DNA of 64,000 nt, taken from Sipunculus nudus (Eukaryota > Annelida > Sipuncula > Golfingiida > Sipunculidae). Location: contig CM049315.1 of NCBI GenBank assembly GCA_026874595.1, positions 12,092,664-12,156,663 on the forward strand, given 5' to 3'. The position numbers were made by a program, and so were the translations under genes. Below are positions 1 to 13,443 of this stretch, piece after piece. A model generated the notes under the pieces. The model was not told the DNA's origin, did no database searches, and saw only the letters and a list, made by a program, of their open reading frames with translations. Within the stretch, counting starts at the first letter, position 1. Each line of letters begins with the position of its first letter.

Positions 1-1313
1 CACTAAATCAAGAACAATAAGGTTTTGGTAAGTTTATGAATGTGTAAGATTGAAAATTTGGAAGAATGGAAATACATGAGTAAATAGGTCCATTCAACAA
101 AATAAACATTTTTGGCCTGCTGAATTTGATCTTATTTATATGTTTAACTCTGGTCTTACCAGTTTTTCTGAGTGCTTTCACTCAACTTCAGGACACATAT
201 TCAAAACGTACTTTACTGGTCTGGATTTAGAAATGGGCATTTCCGAGGACTTTCCAGGAAACTAAGGATTCATACAAACTACAAACCCTAATAGAGGATT
301 CATTTACCCAATACTGATTCTTCAGGGTAACAGGATAAACATAATACACTAGTTTCCATTATATATTAACGTCAAATAAAAACTGAAAATTAACCATACT
401 ATCATTATATTGGTATTAAACAGCAAGATAATAGTAAAGAAAGGATGTTTGTTGAAACCTATATTGCACTAATTACTTCTGCATATATATAGAATTTAGT
501 GTCCACATCTACATCTTGTAGGCTTGTGGCATGCAGTGTTCATCTCATTGTTTTACAACAAAATACTGTTCACAGTTCCCATGAACTGAGCTTTATAAAT
601 GAACAAGAACCAAAAATTAACAGATACAGTTACCAAAATGCAGAGGCAATCAGATAAATATTCTGATTCAAGTTTATAATATTGACTTGGACCTTTTGGA
701 GTGGATACTTTCAGTGTCAATCTACTACATGGCAGTACCATTTAACTTCACACCACAGAGTATTTATCTGTTAAGACATCCCACTGACTGGATGATGGAG
801 ACCAGTGAGTCACCAATGACTCTCAGGGCACCACTTCAGAGACCAACACAACAGTGGAGTGATGAGTCCCCTCCAAGATCATGTCCAATAAATGTCAACT
901 GCTAATCAACTCCTGCACCAGCTTCACGCATGAGTGATGATGACCTCTGATGAACTGCTGCTGCTACTGCATGCAACTGTCATCCGAACAGCTAGTGCAC
1001 TGAATGACCACAATGTCAGATTGTTGGAACCACATTGTCTGATAAGCTATCAAAATATGTGGTCCTCAATACTGTCCATTTATGGTATAAGAACCAATGA
1101 TGCAAGGTCTTTCTTTGCATTTTTATCTCTGCCTCCACTACTATGTCACTAACCAACTGCAAACTGGGGTGAAGACAACTGTTGACGAGCAAAGTATTTG
1201 CCTAGGATAAGAAGCCTCATGCGTTTTTGTCTCAGTTCTAAAAGCAGTCTCTCTTAATGCATGATTTCAGGTGATGTTATAGATGGGGTCCATTTTTCAT
1301 TTGGATAAAATGT
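1..1313. other. unique AT-rich sequence, no gene recognised
   Basis: No frame or splice-flanked block here resembles a known protein. If the POSH exon at 5768-5838 is correct, this lies in its downstream intron. The part at about 690-1260 is less AT-rich and more complex than its surroundings. It could be a decayed transposon, but every frame is broken by stops and I recognise no family. Confidence 0.5.
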
Positions 1314-1317
1314 AAAA

Positions 1318-2232
1318 CTAGAATACGGATAGTCAACAAGCGACTACGTGTATCCACCTAAACCAGAGTGGGATGGATGCAGTGAGACATGGATTGAGTG
1401 GCAAGGGGAAATAGAGAGGTGTGTCGCATATTAGCATGGATGTCTGCAGCCGAAATGTGTATGTAGGTGGTGCCACCTGCCACAAAATCAAGAAATTTAT
1501 CCAAGTTGTATACAACTGCAAAATTTTAGGCAGATACATCAAACCACTGCCAAGATATGAGTGATTTTATCCCACAGCAGACAATCAGACTGACTCTGTG
1601 CAAAAATGGTTGCAGGTGGTGCCACCAGTTTTGCATATGATAAAGAGCCATGTGAGAACTATACACATGCAAAATTTCGGGAGAATACGTCAAACCAGTC
1701 CAGAGATAAAGGCCTGGATGTGTGCAGCCTGAACGTGAAAGTAGGTGGCGCCACCTGCCATAATATTGAGAAAGCTATCCAAGATGTTTAAACCTGCAAA
1801 ATTTTAGGCAGGTAAGTCAAACCACTGCAAAGATATGAGTGATTTTATCCCATGGCAGACAAACAGATGGACGTTGTGCAAAAATGGTTGCAGGTGGCCC
1901 AACCAGTTTTGCCTATGATAAAGGGCTATGTGAGACCTATACACATGCAAAATTTTGGCCTAATCGGTCAAACGGTTCCTGAGATATAAGCCTGGATGTC
2001 TGCAGCATAAACATAAAAGAAGGTGGCACCACCTTCCACAAGATCCACAAAGCTATCCAAGATGTATAAACCTGCAAAATTTGGGGCAGGCAAGTCAAAC
2101 CACTGCAAAGATATGAGTGATTTTAATCCCACGGCAGACAAACAGACGGACGCTGTGCAAAAATGGTCGCAGGTGGCGCCACCAGCTTTGCATATGATAA
2201 CAAGGGACCTATGGGTCACGACGCTCAGCTGT
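1318..2232 (-). mobile_element. Helitron-like non-autonomous element, copy A (right end atypical)
   Basis: On the minus strand this copy ends in CTAG followed by T (plus CTAG at 1318-1321). An imperfect terminal hairpin, plus ATAGTCAACAAGCGACTAC, lies a few bases inside, as expected for a Helitron 3' terminus. The body is an array of about 140-bp half-units carrying GGTGGCGCCACC or close variants, as in the complete copy at 34922-36644. The expected right terminus (plus ...GGCGGA) is missing. Instead the copy runs into AGGGACCTATGGGTCACGAC at about 2209, which resembles the left end of the different element at 32206. It is therefore truncated or chimeric. No transposase-coding sequence is present. 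Confidence 0.65.
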
Positions 2233-2234
2233 TA

Positions 2235-3253
2235 TATATGATAAAAAAATATTATTTAGAAATGAGGCACATGCTGGTTTTGTGTGGTAATAAATATAAG
2301 CTGTATTATGAGTTGTTGTTGATTAGCTTATGTATGATTTTGATAGTACCTTTGGAGACAGGGAAGAGGATTGATTTCATTCATTTTATTAACAAATGGA
2401 GTACTACTGTCACAAAGATTTTGACTTGGCCATATAACTTATAAGCAGAACATATAATATAAGAGTTAACTATTTATTAAAAAAATTACAAATATTGTCC
2501 CAAATATAATTTTTATTAAAAATAATAAGAGAATCATATGATTTTTTAAAATGAAATATAACTGATATGGTTATTAAAATAATATTAAAGAATATATTCA
2601 TGAATGCATTCATGAATACATTTTGAAAGTATTTTCACGAGTATTCATATACTTTCATTTTTACCTGAATTCCCATTCTTTATGCAATAAATTTTATAAT
2701 GGAGTACATAATCATATTCGTATTTAATACAATTACAAAGTATTCGCACCATGTCTGGTATTTATTCAGTTTTCACCAAACAATGATGTTGAGAATCCAG
2801 AATATACAAATTTCACACTTTTAAATAATGATCATAAGTACCTGGTTTTATGGCTTTTATTTTATATTAAAAAATAACTGTAAAAAATTCATTTTGGACT
2901 AATTTCACATCAATGTACACACTAGACACAGTAGGAATCTAGATTAATATTATCAACATCATCTTTGTCTATCATTAATTTCCTTCATATAATCCTTAAT
3001 AATTAGTAATGAATAATATGATTTACTTCTTTATCATTAAAAATGAACTGAAAAATGCCACAGGTGACTGCATGGTGTTATTTGGAATACGTGACATTCT
3101 ACCCATCGATACAAGATTCTTATATCATCAGTAACTGCAAGTTAATTTCATGTTATTATAAACTAACAAATTCCTTTTCTATTTTTCTTTAATTTGTAAT
3201 TAAAAACTAATAAAAATTTATTAATTTATTGTTTATTGTTATGTTGTTGGTTA
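2235..3253. other. AT-rich sequence, nothing recognised
   Basis: Very AT-rich, with short runs and imperfect palindromes such as GAATGCATTCATGAATACATT near 2600. No gene, no splice-flanked frame and no recognised repeat. Confidence 0.5.
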
Positions 3254-4826
3254 AAACTACTAGATGAGTTGGGTTGAACACCTGGATCAACTGTGGCTGG
3301 CCATAAGCTGCCTGGATTCTCCCCTCAAGCGTGCATAATTTGATGAAAGGTCAACAAGGTCAACATACAGGTGACTCATGAGGGGCTGGAGAGAGCCAAA
3401 GTCTGACAGGGTCTCATAAAAAACATTAATAAAAGCTACAATATTTGGCAAATTTCTTTCAGCTTTCTAAACTAAAAAGCTGAAATCCTTATGTGTGCAT
3501 GATATGAAAATTATATCAACAGTGCTCACGGGAAACAAACGTGCCTTGGTCACAGTTCGGCAAAATTTAAGGTACTAATTTTATATTTATACTAATAACT
3601 TATAAAATTTGAAAAATTCAGAACTAATTTTGGGTATTCAATTGAATCTTGATTAAATAATGTTACATCCCTGACAAAAAAAATCTCTAGCTTCAGCAAT
3701 GCCCTTGTTAAGGGAGTAAATATATTTCTTGATTTTTTACAAAGTGCATTATGTTTGGGCCCATAACTTAAAAAAAATACACAATACTGACATCATTTCT
3801 GGCATGTGCATAGTGAATGTATAGAAAAATATGTATATTATATATGATCAAAGTCAGATCAGTGGTTTTGATATTAGGCAGTCTTAAAGTGTAACATTGG
3901 GTTTTTAATGGAAAAATGAAGTTTTTCATTGATATCTCGAAGGAATTAAGTCCTAGTGACCAAATTCTTGGCATGGTAGGGGATTTTGGAGAAATCTAAC
4001 TGTATGCCAAATTTAAGGAACTTAGAGCTGAAGCTCGGGAGCTGAGCTCTAGCAAACTGCATAACACTAGCAATATGTGACATGGTGCTTGAAAACTTGA
4101 ATAAAATCAACAGTTTTTGATCAACTGGTTTCAAATTTTTGGTGTTAACAGTTGAAATGCTAACAAAAACATGCTGTGAAAATTAAATCCACAGCAGTTA
4201 CAGCAAAAAAACGTGCCATGGTCAAAGTTGGGCAAAATTTAAGGTACCAATTTTTTATTTTTGCTAATATTTTTAAAAATTTAAAAGATTTTGATCTAAT
4301 TTTGGGTATACAATTTAATTTTGATTAATAAAAGTAATATTACTGGAAAAAAAGTGCTTAGCTTTAACAAGTTTTGTGTTAAGTGATAAAATTTCTTTCC
4401 TGATTATTTACAAAATGCATTATGTTTGGGCCCATAACTTTTTTAAATTAAATAATACAGACCTAATTTCTGGCATGTACATAGGAATTATATAGAGGAT
4501 TAGTTATAGGAAATATGAGGAAAAACAGATGAGTGGTTTTGATATTAGGCAGTCCTAAAGTGTGAAAATAGGTTTTTAATAAAAAATTGAGGTTTTTCCT
4601 TAATTTCTCAAAGGAATGAAGTCGCAAAGACCCAGTTTTCGGCTTGGTAGGAGATCTTGGGGACATCTAACATTATGCTGAATTTTGGATTCCTAGGTCT
4701 TACGGTTTCAAAACGTGCCACATCTACGGACGGACGGACGGACGGACGGACGGACGGACAGACGGACGGACGACGGACAATGGACCACGACTATAGCTCA
4801 GATGACTTATAGTCAGCTGAGCTAAA
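3254..4826. mobile_element. hairpin-ended interspersed element with internal 672-bp tandem duplication
   Basis: The right end is clear: GCTCAG-A-TGACT, a TAT loop and AGTCA-G-CTGAGC at about 4796-4822 form a hairpin followed at once by TAAAAA. An ACGG microsatellite (about 4728-4771) precedes it. The interior is two diverged copies of one unit; for example CGTGCC(T/A)TGGTCA lies at 3540 and again at 4212, and TTTGGGCCCATAACTT recurs about 671 bp on. The left limit is set loosely at the AAAACTAC/TAG sequence at 3254-3263. No protein is encoded. Similar right ends occur at about 30849, 33174 and 53925. It is probably a non-autonomous rolling-circle type element, but the class is inference. Confidence 0.55.
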
Positions 4827-5335
4827 AAGCTATGTGAGATCTATACACATGCAAAATTACAGGAGGATACATCAAACCAATCCTGAGATATAAGCTTGGA
4901 TGTCTGCAGCCTGAAAGTAAATGTAGTTCCCACTGCTGAGATATGAGTGATTTTATCCCAAGGCAGATGAACAGATGGACACTGTGCAAAAATGGTTGCA
5001 GGTGGCGCCACCATTTTTTATGTTTGACATAAAGCTATCCAAGGGCTACATTTGTGCAATTTTTTTTTTCCTAATTGGTCAAATGGTTCCCGATATATGT
5101 GCGTTTATGTGTTGAAACAGACGCACAAATGGATGCTTGGCAGAGAGGAAAGGTCAAGAGGTCAACCAAAAATAAGGGCGCAGCAGGTCATGTGACCCGA
5201 TCATAATTCCGAATTTTAAAAAATTCTGCCCAGTGGTTACGGAGGAGTTCTCCGAAAACCTATGCTGCTGCCGCGGCAGCGGTGTGCAACTGAAAACATA
5301 GTATCCACAAAACTCTGTTTTGGCGGATATGATAA
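4827..5335 (-). mobile_element. Helitron-like element, copy D (5' part only)
   Basis: Matches the right-hand third of the complete copy at 34922-36644: one array unit with GGTGGCGCCACC near 5000, the AGGTCA-rich stretch near 5151, a GCTGCTGCCGCGGCAGC segment in place of the long GGC run, and the terminal ACTCTGTTTTGGCGGA. On the minus strand that terminus reads A|TCCGCC, the expected Helitron 5' TC preceded by A. The left part is missing; the copy abuts the hairpin-ended element directly. Confidence 0.65.
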
Positions 5336-5767
5336 TGTGGTGCATACTGGTGTGTACACTAAATAGAAAATGTTAAAAAAATTGTGACTATAAAAGAAAC
5401 ACAATATTCTAAAATAAATGGCAAAAGTAATTCTTAGTGAAATTTCTTGCTTCAATGGACTTGGTCTATAATATGCAGGCTGACAGCAATTAAAAATTCT
5501 GACCAGTTTTCCATATAATATTTTAATGTAACATACTACTTCAAATATACTACTATGTAACACATTTACATGATCTCAAAGTGGCGGGCAGATTTAAACT
5601 CTTGGACTTGCATTTGCACTTTATGGTATACTATTTTGACATTCACTTCAATTTTACTTAATATTATGAGATTTATACTTGAGTGTTTACAGTATATAAA
5701 CATGACCTATACACAGGTATGTACAGTATCTTATGGGGAGATAGTTTGTACAAGCTGATGAACTTAC
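5336..5767. other. putative intron downstream of the POSH exon
   Basis: No coding signal. AT-rich and begins with the splice donor side of the exon; on the minus strand the intron opens GTAAGTT at 5767. Confidence 0.5.
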
Positions 5768-5838
5768 CCAGGTTCTTTAGCTTCATAGTTGTAGAGGGCT
5801 CGTCCACAGGGCTGAGGGGTGTTCAGAGGGGGTGAACT
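5768..5838 (-). CDS. POSH: internal exon of a POSH/SH3RF-type RING E3 ligase scaffold, start of SH3 domain 1
   Basis: Read on the minus strand, the exon has 23 codons plus two bases and contains PCGRALYNYEAKEPG. From memory of the family this matches the opening of the first SH3 domain of SH3RF1/POSH (the P-C-x-K-A-L-Y-x-Y-E-x-K-E-P-G stretch), including the ALYDY-type motif, here ALYNY. The upstream acceptor has a T-rich tract and ends TTACAG at 5839-5840. The donor is CCTGG|GTAAGTT, splitting a Gly codon (phase 2), so the next exon should open with the remainder of G-D-L-K-F. POSH proteins combine an N-terminal RING with several SH3 domains and scaffold Rac-MLK-MKK-JNK signalling; that is family knowledge. 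Neither the RING exon nor the rest of SH3-1 was found in this window, so both flanking introns are long. An alternative acceptor two bases further in is possible. Whether this is the single invertebrate orthologue cannot be decided from 23 residues. Confidence 0.78.
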
Positions 5839-8800
5839 CTGTAACAAAACAAACACAATGATCTAGTGTGTGACAAAAACTATAACTCAATAAGAAAATG
5901 TTGCTACCTGGTATATACATGTAGTTAATTACAATGCCTAGCTGGCATGAACAGTGTGATCTTTTCATGACAACCATTGGTTTGGTACCTGTTCAGCTGA
6001 CAGTGAATTGTCATTTGAGGTGTACTGATATATCAATGTGAACCTATGTCATGTTGATTTAGTTTTGTATTTAGATCAGAGATTGTTAACATGTGGCCGG
6101 CCAACCAGGTGATTGCCACACAACTGAAGCTCTCAAGTGTAACACCATTTCTAAAATAAGTATTTAATACGCTAAGGACAAGCTGAAACAGTATTAAAAG
6201 CGTTACTGTTTGAATAAAATGATGCTTATCACAAAATTTGTTTATTTGGATATTATGAATAAGATACATTAAATTCTCAGTGATTTCACAAGAGAAAAAA
6301 GACACTGGGAAACAGAAGGTATTGTCAAAAGCTTACCACAACAGTTACTACAGTTGATTAATATAATAAATTCCAGGATAATATCAGAAGGCTGTCTAAG
6401 GGAATCAATGAGAACCTAATGTTCGGTTGGTGAAATACAAGTTAAATTTAATAAACATTATACAACCACAACACTGTGGAAGGAAATATCGGAAGGGAAG
6501 CTGATTTCTCCCTTTTCCTGATCACAGGAGTATATATGCATGGCCCCAATAAGCTGGATCTCAGCTGATAATACTGAATTTACAAAACAGAAAAGGAAAT
6601 GAACAGAATGAGAAGGTTTAACTAAATGGGGTCTTGAAGCGAGAGAAGAACCATCATCCATCTGCATAAACCAGCTCTACAAACAGAAAAACTGTGATTT
6701 ATGGGGACCTTGTTAAGTATTAGTGAAATATTCATTTACATAGCCTCTTTATGCAATAGAAGAAATCTTTATTTATTCAACATTTAATAGAATAGGCTGC
6801 TCTTAGCTGCAGGGAGATTGCTTCCTGCATAGAAATAGGCCTCTTCAGGCAACTGGAGAAATCTCCATCTATCAGAATGGACCAATTTAAATAAAAGAAA
6901 ATCCTTATTTGTTAAAATAAACTTTAGAAAAAATAAAGTGTCTTTTTTTTCTTTTTCACAGAAAAACATTCTTCATGACAATTTTTATTTACTGATGAAG
7001 GTTTCAAGAAGCAGTAACTCCTACTGATTTAACCAAAAATCAAAAACAAATATTTTCAGTAACTGTAGTAAAAATCCAAGAAAACATTAAGACATATTAG
7101 CACTCACTGTCACAGATCCCAGGATCATAAGTTAAAAAATATATTCATTTATTTGAGCTGATCTCCTTAAACAAGCAGAACAATCTTAATTTATATGAGC
7201 AACCATTTAAATTACTGGTCATAATGAATATGAGAGCTTTCACTTTTCATTTCATAGAGGGCATGGGAGTATACGGTTCTAGATTCACAATAGATTTACA
7301 GTAAGAGGCCAGTACAATTAACACAGGCTTAAACTGCTGTCCTATTCTGAATACATCCATACATGTGGAGGTTACTGTTAATGGAAGAATATCCAGCAAT
7401 TCAGTCACTGATAAAAACATCAGAGGGACCAGAATATGGATACAAGTGGTTGAACATCACAGTACCATAAAGGCTGTAAAACAATTAATTAATGTACACT
7501 AAGTGTCCTCTGGACCTGATAAAGAACTCTGGGTTCATTCAATTAATGCTGCGCAGATCACCCAATCAACCATTAACCTGCGCCAGGTTCGCATTGCTGT
7601 CGGCACTTTTTCCTGAGTTACGACCTGTTTAGGTATTATAAAATAACCAAATGGACTGCAGCTATGGAGAGCTGATTTTAGTTTCATAGTAAAAATTGTT
7701 TACACTGTCAAACATGTTTCTGAAAATGTGAGTACAGGTATTATATATAGTAATGATACCTAGAAAACAAACATATAGGTTGTGGTCTTTGAACACGTCA
7801 TCTTATTCATGAATTAATTAATTACAAAATTAGAAATCTATATTGCAGGGATGAAAGGGGTACCAAATTTTGGATTTGAGTAGGCATTGTAATTACCTGA
7901 CATGGACTAGGGTACTTGTTCCCATGGCAACATTATCAAGACATCTGCTTACCAGTGCAGAATATGTATAAATTTTACTTAGGGTTGACTTGACTTCCTG
8001 CATAAAAGATGTTATCTATGTTATTGGTTTATATGAAGAGAAAAATGAAATAAAGAACACACAACAGACTTCTTTTTATTCTGTTAAATTGACTAGCACA
8101 GGTTTAATGAAAGAAGGTAATGAAAACAGACTGCAAATAAATACAAAAACTTTAATATTAAACTACTTGGGTCCAAATTTGAACTCCAGTACTCATTAAC
8201 TTATTAACCGGCCTCAATACTAGATTACCGGTACTCCTTTCAGCCCTACTATAAGAATACATGGTGATTTACCATTCTTGAAAAAAATACCAGTGTAATG
8301 AATATTTCAGTATCATCTTAAGTTTTACTTTTGTAACCAAAACTAACTGGAAGCTTTCTTCAGGAGAAGAATGCACCTTCTTACTTTTAATGTTTCAAGC
8401 TAAGTTTCACCTCCTTAAATTATTTTAAAAGAAAGTAAAACAAGTAGTAGTATTATGAATCAAGCTTAAATGGTATGTTACCTGACACATATGGCTTTGA
8501 ACATAGGACAGCTGTTTGATCCGAGAACACATAATTTACAGAATACTGACTTGTCCTTACCCAGTCCAGTCATAATCTAAACAGGGAGAGCTATGGTACA
8601 TACTGATGAATACAAAACACCCAGCCATCATTCACAAAACTGTAGCATAGTTTATATGGGATGCTGACTTATGACATGGCCTGGTTTAAATTGTAATTCA
8701 AACAGGGAGAACCACACACTGCTTATTTCATGTAAAAATCCAATCTTTCATTCACAAAAATATATACCATCCCCTCAATTTATGAGTTGTGTGCCTCGAA

Positions 8801-10139
8801 TAAATCTAGCCATTCTGTGATTTATTTAACAAATCCTGATTATTCCGTTTCATAAATCATAGTGTGTGATAGCATCTTGGACACTTACCCCCAGATCCCC
8901 AGATACAGAGCAATAATTCAATCATAAACAGACCTTAAGTGTCAGTCACATTCACCTCATCAACCCAACAAGACAAGGACTGCACGCTGACTTCATAGTT
9001 CTGGCTCTTTGGTAATAAATACACTATGTGGATAAGAGACCATAATCAAACCTTAAACATCACAGCCAGGAGTCATTTGCCATGAAGGGGGGTTACTGGT
9101 ATTACTGAATATTCACCCATGAGGTTAACTGTTATGAGCCACACTGGCTGAGGCTGCATGTGATTTGTGGCACCTTTTGACATTTGCAAATAACCAGCCG
9201 TTATCACCATTCCCGGAGGTCAGAACCCCATGCCCTCTCAGTCACCAAATACCACCCCCTCTTTCTGGAATCAAACAAAAATAGCAAGGTTTCACAAAGC
9301 TGATGTGGCCCAGTGTTACACAGTTCAGAGCCCAATTATGAGAAAATTATAAAGTAGCAAATGTCCAAAAAATAATGGCAGTATAATCAAATATGTGAAT
9401 TGCATTGTGTGTTTTTTTTTGTTTTGTTTTATTGCGTTGCTTTGAGGCCCCGGTGATTTTCAGTGTCACTGGACCTTTATTGCTGGTGGCAGAAAATGAA
9501 GAAAATCAATAATGAACTGCCGGTTTCATTTGTTCAGAATTGCTCAAATTGGGATTTCATAATCAACTTGGACCATGACTCAATCAGCTTTAATCTCCAT
9601 AAATATTGATTTTTATCAAACAGATCATTATGATGCGTGTAAAGCTGCATGGCTGATGATGAACTATACATCATTCTTTAATTCACCAAGGGCCCTAAGT
9701 TTTCCAGACAAATGACCTGGGGGTCATGACCCTGCTGATAAACTTAGTGAATTAAAAAGCTGTCTATAAGCATAATGACTTGTGTTTGTGTTAAACTGTG
9801 TATCACCTTTGCTGATGTAACATAATTAAGCCTGTTGGATATTCATACCAAAAATGGCTCAAAAATGCAATGTCAAACTCAAAGTCACTCAAAGTCATTC
9901 AAACTTGACAGTTGGAACAAAACTGGTAATCTGTATTACATTTATAGAAAAATTAAAAGCTACATAAAGCAACCAACTAATTATCACTGTCAGTCAGGTC
10001 ATGTTGTCACCAATGTCTTTTGTTTGTTGGTTTGTCTGCTAGCAAGGGTATACAGAAACTACTGAACTGATTCTACAAACTTGGGGTGGGACTTGGTGGC
10101 ACTGTCTATTGAATGAGGATACATATATCCATGCAATTA
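5839..10139. other. putative upstream intron, unique sequence
   Basis: AT-rich with no recognisable exon. Two GTAAG/GTAAC-like donors on the minus strand (near 8480 and 8560) bound short open stretches, but these lack a convincing acceptor and resemble no known protein. No large repeat is recognised. Confidence 0.45.
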
Positions 10140-10320
10140 GAATGATATGTTATTGTTAAGCCTTCTGGATTTCAGGTTTTATACACACAGGGTAAGGAAT
10201 AATCCAGAAGTCATAACCTGTCATTAAGACATCAGAGTAAATCTCTCATCATTATGCCATTATGGCACTGGCAGGCTTAAAACCAGGGACCTTCAGCTTC
10301 AGCACCCTGCAGGGGGGACA
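10140..10320 (-). mobile_element. possible degenerate tRNA-derived SINE
   Basis: On the minus strand a B-box-like GGTTTTAAGCC lies at 10274-10284. The body includes CTGAAATCCAGAAGGCTT, shared with the better copy at 46240-46385. Box A is poorly preserved, so the assignment rests mainly on the shared body. Confidence 0.35.
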
Positions 10321-10439
10321 CATTTTACCATTCACTTGAATGTGTTGGTCATTAGCAGTATCTCATGTATATCAGATAGAAATTTCTTTTATTTCAGATG
10401 CTGTCTACACATGTCTACATCAAGAGTCCTTTTTTCCCT

Positions 10440-11370
10440 TCCCCACCAAAGAGCAAACAGACTGTGTCTTGTCACCACATTAAGTAATGTGACATTACAC
10501 TGACGAGTAACACCGCTGCTAAATGTGATTTTCTTGTAAACGATGCTCGGAGGGATCACCTGGTCACAAACTGAGGTTTTATATAACCAGCCATTTAGTA
10601 TATATCTCCAGGGCTGAATAATGAATTGTCACCTGTCATGGTTGTTATTTCCATAAAAGACATTTATGGTATAAAAAAGTCTCAGGGGGTGTCAGAGCTC
10701 CACAGGGAGGAAGGAAATTTATGCCAAAATCCATAAGAAATGAGTAGACACGGCTAGTCGTTTCTTCACGGCCACGCTCCTAAACCAGCTATATGGAGTC
10801 TTAAGTCTAACGGGAGTGCACCAAACTCAACGGGGATGAAACAGATTGGACTTTTTATCTGCTAATTTAACGGAGCATGCCACCAGTTCATGGATGACCA
10901 ATAAAGACAACGGGATCGCAGAAAGTGTGCGAGTGTGGCTTCTCCCCTTCCGGGTATACAAGAAATCACATTTAAGTGCTTTAGGATCAATAGCTTTTAT
11001 GTCCCCTCTTCCTTGTATCCACACTGAAAGACCTTATTTGCCCGAGACTTAACCACTTGCAGCTAACATTGTCTTCATCAAGTTGCCATTCAATGTGTTA
11101 TTCCACGCAACATGTTTCTCTGATAATGCGGTTAGCTCTAACGGCCTCAGGTAATGAAAGAACGACCTTAAAGAGTACTTCAGCGCTGAGGAAAAAAAGA
11201 GCGGCGTTGTGATCTGTCATAGAATATCATGGACCGAACTGGTTCCTGAGTCGTCTCCCAGGAGAAAGTCTGGAACCAGTGCAGCATTTAAACTCAGTCC
11301 CTGGAGAATCGTGACCCTGATTCTGACGACGGCCAGCCACAAAATTAAAGCTCCTTCTCCCTGAGTTGAT
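10440..11370. promoter_or_regulatory. candidate regulatory island, relatively CpG-rich and non-repetitive
   Basis: Between about 10740 and 11360 the sequence becomes mixed in composition, with some two dozen CpG dinucleotides, while the flanks have very few. It contains no long open frame, no array and no recognised transposon. In a large intron such a patch may be an unmethylated enhancer or alternative promoter. That is inference from composition only. Confidence 0.3.
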
Positions 11371-12390
11371 GCGCTTGTTGTTTGAGCATTTTTTACATTT
11401 TGTGGTTCGCCTGGTGTATTATATAAAATACATCAGCCCTTGCCTTTGATGCTTAAGAAGCTCAGAAGTACTAGGGTTTTCAATAAACCTTTGTCTGGGT
11501 GAAAAAAAAAGAAATATTGATAATACACTGAAAATGATTCTTTCCCTAGTAAGGTTACCTTACACACCTCGTACCTTATAGATAATTTATATTCTAATTG
11601 AACCCAAGCCACACTTTTCAAGTGAGAGAATATAAAAGTCTTTCATTTAGTTTGAATAATGAATCATCCACATCTGCATTGATTTTGTGCGTTATGGTTT
11701 CAAGATGTGGTCAACCTGGAGGTTAATGCGCAAAAAATCTTAAATTTAATTTTAGGACTGCTGAATGCAGGAGGTTAAGTTTTATCCCACTGCATTACAG
11801 GATAGCATCAAACAACAGCAGGTACGCTGCTACAGGTAAAAAGTATGTCACATCAAGTAATTCTGTACTCCAAGGCTGGATTCACTGACGCACACATACA
11901 CTCATGTATATATCATATAATAACAGCATACTGCATGGCAGCTGTCATCTAGATTTTTTTCTGTCTTGTTTCTTGACTGCAGCTGGATCAAGTTAATAAC
12001 CCATGTTTTTGGCACTATAACAATTATACAACCAATATTCAGGTGTTCCCCCAGCTGGCCCGAGCCCCACCATCAATATTTAACATTGTGTTATGCTTTG
12101 GATGTATGCTGTATACTAGTAAGATATGACATATTCATACATGTTTGAGTGCCCCTAGAGAGCCCTATCAGGCCCTCATGTCACATTGGCCTCTTCCCTG
12201 CCTTGATTTATTCTATGTCTGCAATAACATGGGATTCTCTGATGAGGCAATGGATCCATGAATTCCCCATAAACATGCAGTTATCTGTACCGGCTCCCTG
12301 AATTTTCTATTGTTATACTGATTCATCTAAATTTTACAAGTAGTTTTGTGTGAATGAAGTGATGTTTGGCCTTTGGTGTTTTGATATCAG
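11371..12390. other. unique sequence, nothing recognised
   Basis: No gene or strong repeat. Includes ordinary AT-rich DNA with a few short palindromes. Confidence 0.45.
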
Positions 12391-12399
12391 GGAATTTTC

Positions 12400-12650
12400 A
12401 AGCCTCAATCATCCCCAGGGTTTATAGAGGTTGATCAGTGTAATTCCATATCAATATTCAGGTCCCCCTCCCCTTTGTGCAAAACCATGCATTGATTTTA
12501 ATTTTGTTTTGTTTTGTCTTGCTCTTATTTTCATGACATCTCCAACCTGGCTGATTTTGGACTTTGGTCTGCAAAACAGTCACAAGTCACAGATGTACAA
12601 CTGACATTAAGTTTTGACCTTGACCTGATTTTCAAGGTCAAAACACTGCA
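12400..12650. repeat. interspersed repeat with everted TCAAGGTCA motifs (copy 1)
   Basis: Shares a block with 57960-58260: a variant of GTTTATAGAGGTTGATCAGT, then a C-rich stretch, then GTGCAAAAC. It ends in a perfect inverted pair, TTTTGACCTTGA (12612-12623) and TCAAGGTCAAAA (12632-12643), separated by 8 bases. Family identity is unknown. Confidence 0.55.
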
Positions 12651-13443
12651 TAGATGACTCCCTATTATTGCTCAGTTGTATGTATGCGTGTGCGTGGGGG
12701 GGGGGGAGGAGGGCTTCCAGTATTTGTTTGGCGATTGCAAACGTCGTGTTTGTACTGCATTCTTCTCCTGTGCTATATCCATCCTCACAGGCGGACAGAG
12801 GATATTTTTTTTCTGAACAATATTCACTATTTAAATAGATGCAATAACTTATTTTTCAATTAACTTTCACAGAAACTATGTCTGAATAATCAATGTCTAC
12901 AAAAGAATAAATATTTCACTAAGTTTAAGATAATATAAAGAAAACACAAGACCTTGAAATTGGAAGGATGTACTCCATGATGGCTCACAGATGGCTCAAT
13001 TAGTGAGAAAATGAAAATTCGTTCCTCCATAAACAGACTACTCAACAACTTCTGATCTCATTTCAAATAAAAAGATAGGTCTTGGTAAAAATTAAATGTA
13101 ACAGTGAACAAGAGTTTAAAATAATATGTATAAAAAAAGTTAAAAAGTTAAATAGAAATTTTTTTATATAAACCTTATATCTCTTAATTTTAGTCATACA
13201 CATTTAACAAATTGACTTATAATAAATTTAGATATGTGTTATTTTGTATAAAGAAAAGAAAATTTTGCTTATAATCAAATGATCTATTCAGAAGTTTCAA
13301 ATTAATTCATCCTGCAGAGCATATTCTGAAATACAGCATCACCATCACATGATTTCTTACATTAGCTGCAAATCTACCAGTGATTTCAAAGAGAAACAGA
13401 CACATTCCATGCCATAATGCTCTGCACGCTGAACCCAGGTCCC
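12651..13443. other. AT-rich spacer with a short G tract
   Basis: A run of about 12 G lies near 12695. The rest is AT-rich with nothing recognised, and ends in a TATATATAT tract against the transposon at 13453. Confidence 0.45.
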